From: CAYZJD01 sp964478455
GTDB taxonomy: Bacteria; Acidobacteriota; Terriglobia; Bryobacterales; Bryobacteraceae
Length of the DNA stretch: 31,928 bases
NCBI GenBank assembly: GCA_964478455.1
Contig: CAYZJD010000006.1
Location: forward strand, 1 to 31,928
Reading direction: 5' to 3'
The stretch's first letter is position 1. Each line of letters begins with the position of its first letter. A model generated the notes under the pieces. The model had not been told where the DNA came from, did not search any database, and saw nothing but the letters and a program-made list of their open reading frames with translations. The position numbers and the translations under genes are program-made. Of the stretch, positions 20,331-27,255 are shown piece after piece.

Positions 20331-23297
20331 ATGAGAACCCGCCAGATCCGCATCAAGCTCCACGGCCGTTGGACGCAGGTGACGGTGCCGCAGGCGCTGG
20401 ACTCGGCGGCTGCGCTCCACCGCTCGGGCCAGCACGATCTTGCCCGCGACATTTACAGGCAAGTGCTCCGCTATTCGCCCTCGGCGAGCGACGAACTGCA
20501 AGCGCTCGGCGCGGCCTGCTACGGCTTCGGCGATTACGCGGAGGCGCTCGGCCATTTCCAGAGGGCGGCCGCAAGAGCGCCGCACAACGCTTTGCTGCAC
20601 TCCAGCATCGGCGTCACCCTGTCGCAACTTGGGCGCTTCCAGGAGGCCGTGGAGGCTTTCGAGCGAGCCGTGGCGCTCGACCCGAACAGCGCGGAGGTCC
20701 GTTCCAACTACGGCGACCTCCTCACCGACCTCCAGCGGTACGAGGAGGCCCTGGTCCATTGCCGGAGGGCGGTGGAGATCGATTCGCGATTTGCCGCGGC
20801 CCTCAACAACCTCGGCCGCGTGCTCGAAAGGCTCGGCCGAACCGAAGAAGCCCGCCAGGCCTACCAGCGCGCGCTCACGGCCGACCCTAACTTCAGGCTC
20901 GCCAGCTTCAATCTCGGCGCGCTCTCGCACGCAGCCGACCGGCCGCAGGAAGCCGCCCGCTTCTTTGAGGAAGCCGCCTCCGCCGGCGATTTCGCCGAGG
21001 CGCATTACAATCACGCGCTCCTGCTGCTGCGCCAGGGCGACTTCGCCCACGGCTTCGAGGAGTACGAGTGGCGGTGGCGCTGCCGGAGCTTCCCCTCCCC
21101 GCCGCGCGACTTCCCGCAGCCGCTCTGGAACGGCTCCGATCTCGCCGGCAGGAGGATTCTGCTCCACGCCGAACAGGGGCTCGGAGACACGATCCAGTTC
21201 GTACGCTACGTCCGTCAGGTGGCATCGCGTAACGGCATTGTGATCCTCGAGGTCCAGCCCGAACTCATCACGCTGCTCGGCGGCCTTCCGGGCGTCACGG
21301 AGTTGGCCGCCAAAGGCCGGGATCTGCCGCCATTCGATACGCATTGCCCGCTGCTGAGCCTGCCGCGCGCGCTCGCCACACGGCTGGACACGATCCCCGC
21401 CGCCGTTCCCTACCTGAAAGCCGATCCGGAGCGCGTTCGATCCTGGACTCGGCTGCGCGCGCCCGGACGTCTCCACGTCGGGCTCGTGTGGGCCGGCAAT
21501 CCTTCCCATTCCAACGACAGGAAACGCTCCATTCCGCTCGAGCGGTTCGCCGCGCTCGGCGCCGTCGAAGGAGTGGCGTGGTTCGCGCCTCAAAAAGGGC
21601 CGGCCGCCGCCGAAGCTTCCGCGGCGCCTGGGTGCTTGAACCTCGTGGATCTCGGCCCGCAACTCGGCGACTTCGCAGACACCGCCGCGGTGTTATCCAA
21701 TCTGGATCTCGTGATCTCGGTGGACACCGCCGTCGCCCATCTGGCCGGCGCACTCGCCATCCCGGTCTGGACGCTCATTCCCTACACGCCGGACTGGCGC
21801 TGGCTTCTTGAACGCGAGGATTCGCCGTGGTATCCGACCATACGGCTGTTCCGCCAAGCCGCACCGGACGATTGGGAAGATGTCATCGGACGCGTCAAGG
21901 AAACCTTGGCCACGCTCGTCGCGGGCGGCGCGGCCGGCGAAGCGGAGAGGCGGAGGAACGTTATCATCCGTAGGGAAACCGACTTGGAACGTTGGTCGAA
22001 CCCCGCGCAGCTCGAAGAAGCGTGGACCCGGCGCTCCGCCCTGGCGGCGGACTTCATTCCCGCCGGTTCCACCGTCCTCGACCTCGGGTGCGGAGCTATG
22101 GTCCTGGAGCGCTCCCTCCCGCCAGGGTGCCGCTATCTCACGTGCGACGCCGTGCGCCGCGACGAGCGCACCGTTGTCCGCGACTTCAACCGCGGCGAAC
22201 TCCCGCCCAAAGCCGGCGCCACCATCGTTACGTTGCTCGGCGTCCTCGAGTACATCTACGACTGGAAGGCGTTTCTCCGGCGCGTTCGAGAATACGAACT
22301 CCCGGTGGTGCTCAGTTACTGCCCGGCGGATCAGACGGGCAACCTGGACCGTGCCGCGCTCGGTTGGGTGAACCACGCAAGCCTGGAAGAACTCGCCGAC
22401 GCTTTCGCCCAGGCTGGGTTCTCCGTGCGGTCTTCCTCGCGGATCGATGCGCATCAAGTGCTCTTCCGGCTCGAGCCGCACACCCTGATCGCCCGCGCCC
22501 TGAAGAAAGTCCTAGTGCTCTCTTGCGGCAATGTGGGCAACTTCGGCGACCGGCTGGGATTTCATCTCCTGGGCTCGGTCCTGCCGCCTCAGGCTGTTGT
22601 TACCTGGGCTTACTTCCGCCCGTGGCGAATCCCCGAGGAAGACTACGACCTGGTGATCGTCGGCACAGGCAACAGCATCTACCGCGCCAACCTCACCGAC
22701 GAACTGCTCGCCCTCGTCGAGAAGGCGCCCGCTTCGATCGGCATCTTCGGCACGCAATACCGTGAATCCCTGGACGCTGTGAAGCTGGGCCGGCTCCTCG
22801 ACCGGCTCGCGCTGTGGCTGGCGCGATACGAGGATGATGTTCTCCTTTACGGTCACGGCCGCGAGAACGTCATCCACATGGGCGACTGGCTGATCGGCCA
22901 GTTCCCGATGACGCGCTGGAGCGTCGACGGCCGCCTGACCGTGGACAAGTGGGTGCTCCAGGATCTGCCCCTTGACCGAACCATCCAGAAAATCCAGCAG
23001 TATCGCGAGGTCCTCTCGGAGCGGATCCACCCGTTGCTCTGCTCGCTCACCTCCGCCGAACGCGTTGCCTACCGCGAACAGCGCGAGGACGGCTCCATCA
23101 ACGGCAGGTCCGGCAAGTTTCGCTCGATGCTCCTCGACGTCTTCGGCCGCGCGTATCCGGAAGAGATGTTCTTTGAAGTCGACCGCGACGCCGTGGCCGG
23201 TTATCGCGCCCGCGTCCAGGCCTTCCTGGCCGAACTGCCCTGGCTGCTCTGCTCGCTCCTGCGTCTGCCGGCCCCCGGCGGCCCTGTAGCCCGCTAG
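20331..23297 (+). CDS. TPR/glycosyltransferase/methyltransferase/pyruvyltransferase-like fusion protein
   Basis: A 988-residue protein with four parts. Residues about 15-265 are tetratricopeptide repeats, for example LLHSSIGVTLSQLGRFQEAV and LNNLGRVLERLGRTEEARQA. Residues about 275-535 form a GT-B glycosyltransferase of the ADP-heptose transferase-like kind: HAEQGLGDTIQFVRYV, then GLVWAGNPSHSNDRKRS and ISVDTAVAHLAGALAIPVWT. Residues about 560-715 are a Rossmann methyltransferase of MetW-like character, with TVLDLGCGAMVLERSLPPG and VTLLGVLEYIYDW. Residues about 725-970 resemble polysaccharide pyruvyl transferases: VLVLSCGNVGNFGDRLGF, then LVIVGTGNSIYRANL and SERIHPLLCSL. No signal peptide or membrane segment, so cytoplasmic. 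The ATG at 20331 is chosen over a TTG at 20301. It probably builds or modifies a surface glycan. Domains 1-2 are common together; the whole set is unusual. Confidence 0.8.
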   Translation: MRTRQIRIKLHGRWTQVTVPQALDSAAALHRSGQHDLARDIYRQVLRYSPSASDELQALGAACYGFGDYAEALGHFQRAAARAPHNALLHSSIGVTLSQLGRFQEAVEAFERAVALDPNSAEVRSNYGDLLTDLQRYEEALVHCRRAVEIDSRFAAALNNLGRVLERLGRTEEARQAYQRALTADPNFRLASFNLGALSHAADRPQEAARFFEEAASAGDFAEAHYNHALLLLRQGDFAHGFEEYEWRWRCRSFPSPPRDFPQPLWNGSDLAGRRILLHAEQGLGDTIQFVRYVRQVASRNGIVILEVQPELITLLGGLPGVTELAAKGRDLPPFDTHCPLLSLPRALATRLDTIPAAVPYLKADPERVRSWTRLRAPGRLHVGLVWAGNPSHSNDRKRSIPLERFAALGAVEGVAWFAPQKGPAAAEASAAPGCLNLVDLGPQLGDFADTAAVLSNLDLVISVDTAVAHLAGALAIPVWTLIPYTPDWRWLLEREDSPWYPTIRLFRQAAPDDWEDVIGRVKETLATLVAGGAAGEAERRRNVIIRRETDLERWSNPAQLEEAWTRRSALAADFIPAGSTVLDLGCGAMVLERSLPPGCRYLTCDAVRRDERTVVRDFNRGELPPKAGATIVTLLGVLEYIYDWKAFLRRVREYELPVVLSYCPADQTGNLDRAALGWVNHASLEELADAFAQAGFSVRSSSRIDAHQVLFRLEPHTLIARALKKVLVLSCGNVGNFGDRLGFHLLGSVLPPQAVVTWAYFRPWRIPEEDYDLVIVGTGNSIYRANLTDELLALVEKAPASIGIFGTQYRESLDAVKLGRLLDRLALWLARYEDDVLLYGHGRENVIHMGDWLIGQFPMTRWSVDGRLTVDKWVLQDLPLDRTIQKIQQYREVLSERIHPLLCSLTSAERVAYREQREDGSINGRSGKFRSMLLDVFGRAYPEEMFFEVDRDAVAGYRARVQAFLAELPWLLCSLLRLPAPGGPVAR

Positions 23298-23350
23298 TGG
23301 GGACAGCCCGCATGTTTCCGTGGTCTGTTGCGACCTGCGGGAGGGGACAA
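23298..23350. repeat. Partial copy of the GGGGACAG palindromic repeat
   Basis: GTGGGGACAGCCCGCATGTT (23299-23318) and the following TCCG match one arm of the repeat at 10299-10362. The downstream part is degenerate: CCCGCATGT still pairs with ACCTGCGGG about 17 bases later with one mismatch. It starts right after the stop of the glycosyltransferase-fusion gene and lies, like the first copy, between convergent gene ends. Confidence 0.75.
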
Positions 23351-23377
23351 GGGCGCGGGCGCTGGCTTAACCCGAGC

Positions 23378-25180
23378 TCAGAAGATGAAGCTCAGCCCGC
23401 CCCGCACGCTGCGGGGGGAGTGCATCAGGTAGAGCTTGCGGCCCTGTGGAGTGGAAACGGGAACGTAGCCCTGCGCCAGAAGGTTGCGCAACTCCGCCGA
23501 GGCCTCCAGCCGCCCCGGAAAGCCGGACAGAATAGGAATCGGCTGGCGGATGTACATGTTCCATCCGATCTCCGGCCGCAGCGTCTGCGTCAGGTAGAGG
23601 TGGCCGGCTGTGAGTGACCGGCCGTCGGCCCAGCGATAACTGGTGAGGATTTGCGTGCCGGTTCGCGGCGCGGTCCCGGACAATCCGGCGCTGGCCCAGC
23701 GGCGGCGGCCCTGGCGGAAGATGCCGCGCAGTTCGTCCGGGTCACTGCCCTCGATGCTCCCGCGCAGCGGGGTAAGGGCGTCGCCGATTCCGTAAGCAGC
23801 AGTCACATTGAGGCGGTCACCCAACGACTGCGTCACGGTGGCCATGTACCCAACGCCGGCGTACCGCCCCAGGTTGAACACCGAACTGTTGGAGAACAGG
23901 TCCGGCAGCAGGTCGGTCGCCGGGAAGATGCCCGCCGGCGCGACAATCGTCAACGCCGCATTGACGATCCTCTCCCGGTAGGCCGCCAAGCCGTAGGTCC
24001 GGGAACCGACCGTTCTGCGATAGCCGATTTCGAAGCTCTCCGGCCGCTGCACGCGCGCCCTGCCACCCATCAAAGAAACGCGAGGAAAGATGGAAAGCGA
24101 CGTCAGATCGCGTTGCAGGTCGGTCAGATGCTCGCGGCCGCCGAAAAACCACTCGACCGGGGGGGTGCCGGAATTGTAAGCAAACTCGAAAGCGCCCAGA
24201 CCAACCTGTTCGTAAGCGAGGCGCGCGTATGGGCTGAAGTAATTCAACCGGTCCAGGAACGTCACCGAATCGAGCGAGAAGCCGTACTCCAGCCGCAGGT
24301 TGTCGCCCAGTTGCGAGCGATCGATGAAGCCCACTGACATCGTCCGCAACGCCGGCGCGCCGTCCGTCTGCCCGGCTACAACCGCGGCGCCGACGCGCGC
24401 CGGCAAGAACACCTGGCGCATCGTCAGCTTGACTTCGGGGCTTTGGCGGCCCGTCGATCCCCGGCGGTAACGCGTGCTCACGCCAGCGGTGGGCATCCCC
24501 GCCGCCGTCGAGTAGCCGAAGTTGCCGCTGACTGCGACCTGGTTGTTGCCGAACACGGAAGTAGCCAGGGCGAAAGCGGTGCCGAGGTCCGGTTCGTTGC
24601 CCAGCGCTGAAACCGTGCCCTGATCGCCGGCCGAAACCCGCACCATGCCGCGCGTTCCGGAGAAGGCGGACGACGCCCTCTTGTGCCTCGCCGATGGATC
24701 GGAAATATCCACCTGCGGACGGATCCGCAACACCGGCCGGGTGGCGCTCGAACTCCGCAGCACCCACTTCCAGTCCTCGCTCATCACCGGGCCTTTGCCG
24801 GAGGAGGAATACACCAACTGGATCGAGCTGAGCACGCCCGCCAGGCTCACGCTGAGCAGGCTCCGCGTGCCGGGCTGCACAACGATGTTTCGCTTGAGGG
24901 CCGGAATGAAGCTGCTCAGGGTGACGCGGATCGAGTAGATGTCGGGTTTGAGGGAATCGAACAGGAAGCCGCCGGTCTCGTCGCTGAGCGTGCGCCCCAG
25001 CAGCCGTTCACTCCGGCTGAACAACAGCACGGTGGCGCCCATTTGCGGGGTGCCCAGCGAATCGGTCACCCAGCCGGCGATACTGCCGGAAAGCCTCTCC
25101 GGCACCGCCGCTGCCCAAGCGGGGACAACGGACAGCCCGACGAGCACGCCAATTGCGGTCCAGCGTGTTCTGGCCTTCAT
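23378..25180 (-). CDS. Outer-membrane beta-barrel protein with N-terminal carboxypeptidase-regulatory-like domain
   Basis: A 600-residue exported protein. Residues 1-24 form a signal peptide (KARTRWTAIGVLVGLSVVPA). Residues about 30-115 are a carboxypeptidase-regulatory-like Ig fold, with GSIAGWVTDSLGTPQMGATV and GGFLFDSLKPDIYSIRV. The rest has the alternating pattern of many amphipathic strands, and the C-terminus ends in SVRGGLSFIF with a final Phe, the usual outer-membrane insertion signal. Acidobacterial genomes hold many such regulatory-domain/barrel proteins, often TonB-linked. I saw no plug domain or TonB box, so a porin-like or adhesin-like barrel is also possible. It starts 40 bp after the stop of the GWxTD gene on the same strand, so the two are probably one operon. 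It converges on the glycosyltransferase-fusion gene. Confidence 0.75.
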   Translation of the reverse strand: MKARTRWTAIGVLVGLSVVPAWAAAVPERLSGSIAGWVTDSLGTPQMGATVLLFSRSERLLGRTLSDETGGFLFDSLKPDIYSIRVTLSSFIPALKRNIVVQPGTRSLLSVSLAGVLSSIQLVYSSSGKGPVMSEDWKWVLRSSSATRPVLRIRPQVDISDPSARHKRASSAFSGTRGMVRVSAGDQGTVSALGNEPDLGTAFALATSVFGNNQVAVSGNFGYSTAAGMPTAGVSTRYRRGSTGRQSPEVKLTMRQVFLPARVGAAVVAGQTDGAPALRTMSVGFIDRSQLGDNLRLEYGFSLDSVTFLDRLNYFSPYARLAYEQVGLGAFEFAYNSGTPPVEWFFGGREHLTDLQRDLTSLSIFPRVSLMGGRARVQRPESFEIGYRRTVGSRTYGLAAYRERIVNAALTIVAPAGIFPATDLLPDLFSNSSVFNLGRYAGVGYMATVTQSLGDRLNVTAAYGIGDALTPLRGSIEGSDPDELRGIFRQGRRRWASAGLSGTAPRTGTQILTSYRWADGRSLTAGHLYLTQTLRPEIGWNMYIRQPIPILSGFPGRLEASAELRNLLAQGYVPVSTPQGRKLYLMHSPRSVRGGLSFIF

Positions 25181-25220
25181 CCGAGAAAGGTGCCTTTCCC
25201 GACTTCGCCTACTGACTGCT

Positions 25221-26903
25221 TCAGTTTACCGTAAAAGTCCCCGATGGGGTAACGGTTTGATTCTTGATCTTGTCCGTCACCTTCATCCGGAACGTATACT
25301 GCCCGGGGTGCAAGTTGGCCAGCGGCAGGATCTTCTCCACGGTGACCTGCGTGGCCGAGGCGCCCTCGATCGCCGTCAGGTCTTCGGTGAATTCGAAGAC
25401 CTTCTCGTTTGTGCCGTTCTTGACCACCTCGTACTCGATAGTCCCACTTGGCTTCTGCGTCTTCTCGTCCGCGCCGAAGTTGTAAAGCTGCACGTAAACG
25501 CCGAGCTTCTCGTTTTGGCGGAATGTGTCGGTCACTCGCGGCCGCACTTTGGTGCTGGCGACGACAAACTGGCCGGTGCCGATGCTCCGCGTCGGCACCT
25601 TCTCGATCAGGTCGGCGAAGATCAGCGAGCTTGCCGCCAGCGCCTCGTCGTCGTAGTGCGGCACACGCAGCGCCAGTTCATAGTTGTTCATGTTGCCGCC
25701 GACCACGTCCTTGGCCACGATGTTCAGCCGGTACAGCCCCGGCGCCAGCGGGACTGTCTTCTGATAAACAGAAGCGCCCTTCACCGCCTCTTGCAGCAAC
25801 GCCGCCGGCGCCTCCACCGTCACCACGTCCTCAAAGACGTTCACGACCCGCCGCGACATTGAAGTCACGCGCCCGTAGATGTTGACAATCGCCGTCTGGA
25901 CGCCTTCCTTGTCCTGGAACTGGAGATCCCGGCGATCGAACTGGAGCGTAACGTTCGTCAGGATCGAGCTGTTGGTCACCCGAATGTAATCGGCCCGCGC
26001 TTTCATCGGAAGCAGGTTGTACGTGATCTTGGACGTGACCGCCGCTTCCAGGTCCTTGAACTTGATCTCCGGCGGCTTGTGGAGCCGGGCGAATTGCTCC
26101 AGACGCTCGAACTGCTGCATCCGCGCCGGCAGGGGCATGGTGCCCGTCCCCAGGCGCGTGCCGTCCGTCCGCGTGAAGCGGTCCGCCTTGGAGGCCATTC
26201 CCATCTGCTCCATCATCGTGAGGCCGGCGTTCGGCACGTACAGCAGCGCGTCCTTCTCCGACGGATCCATCGTCATCCGGTACTCGCCCGTCATCGTCGG
26301 ATCGACGAACTCGATAATGATGTCCGTGCCGATGCCCTCCAGGTAGCGATAGCGCCACTTCTCGAAGGGGAAGGTCGAGGTAGTGCCGCCGCCTTCCTCC
26401 CACGGCCGCTCGTAGGTGCCGCCCGAAGGATGGGACTCCACCTCGTCGGCCGGGCCGTACATGATGTACATCCGGCCGCGGTCCGTCTTCCACCCGGGAA
26501 TGCCCGAGGCGAACCGCTCGTTGGAATATGCGATCCGGCGGTAGTGCTCTTCCTTGTACTCGTTCTCGGCCGAGTCGGGCGTCGGGTCGCGGCGCAGCCA
26601 GAACTGCTCGATAAACTGCTCGCGCTCGTCGTCGGTCTGGAACCGCTTGAACGCCGCCTTCTCCTCATCCGTGATGATGTAGACGACGTCCTCGTTGAGC
26701 CACTTGCGGTAGGGCGTCTCCAGCTCTTTTCGGAGCTTCTCCTCCCGCTTTCTCCGCTCCTTCTCGCTGAGCGGCTTGGCGATCGTCTCCCGCGACGTCG
26801 CGGAGGAGGTTTGTTCTTTCTTCTTGTCGGCCGCCAAGCTGAAGGGGAGCGACCACAACAGGCTGAAGACCGACCACAACGCTAAGGCGTGACGTTTCCT
26901 CAT
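25221..26903 (-). CDS. GWxTD-domain exported protein
   Basis: A 560-residue protein with a signal peptide (residues 1-24, ending SLAADKKK). The GWxTD domain fills about residues 60-190: YRKWLNEDVVYIITDEEKAA, then EQFIEQFWLRRDPTPD, and GRMYIMYGPADEVESHPSGG. The first residue of the name-giving motif is Lys rather than Gly here. The rest consists of beta-rich regions (LNIVAKDVVGG, NEKLGVYVQLYNFG, LPLANLHPGQYTFRMKVTDK) like Ig or fibronectin folds. The family is frequent in Acidobacteriota and relatives, and its function is unknown. A lysine/glutamate-rich stretch at residues 45-62 is probably helical or coiled. A GAAGGA sequence directly abuts the ATG. A good sigma-70 promoter lies just upstream, so it heads the operon with the barrel gene. 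Confidence 0.88.
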   Translation of the reverse strand: MRKRHALALWSVFSLLWSLPFSLAADKKKEQTSSATSRETIAKPLSEKERRKREEKLRKELETPYRKWLNEDVVYIITDEEKAAFKRFQTDDEREQFIEQFWLRRDPTPDSAENEYKEEHYRRIAYSNERFASGIPGWKTDRGRMYIMYGPADEVESHPSGGTYERPWEEGGGTTSTFPFEKWRYRYLEGIGTDIIIEFVDPTMTGEYRMTMDPSEKDALLYVPNAGLTMMEQMGMASKADRFTRTDGTRLGTGTMPLPARMQQFERLEQFARLHKPPEIKFKDLEAAVTSKITYNLLPMKARADYIRVTNSSILTNVTLQFDRRDLQFQDKEGVQTAIVNIYGRVTSMSRRVVNVFEDVVTVEAPAALLQEAVKGASVYQKTVPLAPGLYRLNIVAKDVVGGNMNNYELALRVPHYDDEALAASSLIFADLIEKVPTRSIGTGQFVVASTKVRPRVTDTFRQNEKLGVYVQLYNFGADEKTQKPSGTIEYEVVKNGTNEKVFEFTEDLTAIEGASATQVTVEKILPLANLHPGQYTFRMKVTDKIKNQTVTPSGTFTVN

Positions 26904-26957
26904 TCCTTCACCGTTCCCAGTGCATGCTCGGAGCCGGGAATTGTGGAGCTACCTCCA

Positions 26958-26986
26958 ATTCTAGGGTGCCGAGGAGCGCCGGTCAA
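26958..26986 (-). promoter_or_regulatory. Sigma-70 promoter of the GWxTD gene
   Basis: On the minus strand, TTGACC (26986-26981), a 17-bp spacer and TAGAAT (26963-26958). Each hexamer matches the consensus at five of six positions. Transcription would start near 26951, leaving a leader of about 48 bases before the ATG at 26903. Confidence 0.7.
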
Positions 26987-27142
26987 GCCAAACGGACGTA
27001 AAGTGTCAATGCTCGGCCACCTTCGTCCATCCACTTCCCGGTAGTGTATTTCTCCCAAAATCGAAATCGTCACCTTCGGCGCGCCCGGATCGTCCTTTCC
27101 TAAGTGGCCCATTCTGCGCAACCGACGGGCAGGCGCGAAAGC

Positions 27143-27158
27143 TGGCAGCCAAGTTGCT
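27143..27158 (+). promoter_or_regulatory. Sigma-54 promoter of the histidine kinase/response regulator operon
   Basis: TGGCAGCCAAGTTGCT matches the consensus TGGCACRNNNNTTGCW, with the invariant GG (-24) and GC (-12) at the required spacing and differences only at two flanking positions. It is about 98 bp before the kinase ATG, giving a leader of around 87 bases. The second gene of the operon encodes a sigma-54 activator, which makes self-activation plausible. Confidence 0.65.
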
Positions 27159-27255
27159 AGCCTATTGAGGGGTGGTGTCGGTTGCCGGCTAATGCTCCAT
27201 TTCGGGAAAGCAGCGGACGCCACGGGCCCGGGGTGGCTGGCAAAGGCTTCGGCTG

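Larger units (their letters stand above)
26904..27255. other. Divergent 352-bp promoter region, no gene seen
   Basis: This region separates the GWxTD gene (minus) and the histidine kinase gene (plus). It holds a sigma-70 promoter for the first and a sigma-54 promoter for the second, listed separately. Open frames across it have no ribosome site and no recognisable family. It is probably where regulators of both directions bind; no clear inverted repeat for the response regulator was identified. Confidence 0.7.

Noticed and set aside
20211..21662. A 483-residue minus-strand open frame opposite the TPR part of the fusion protein
   Set aside because: No recognisable motif, and the strand opposite contains a full set of TPR and glycosyltransferase signatures.
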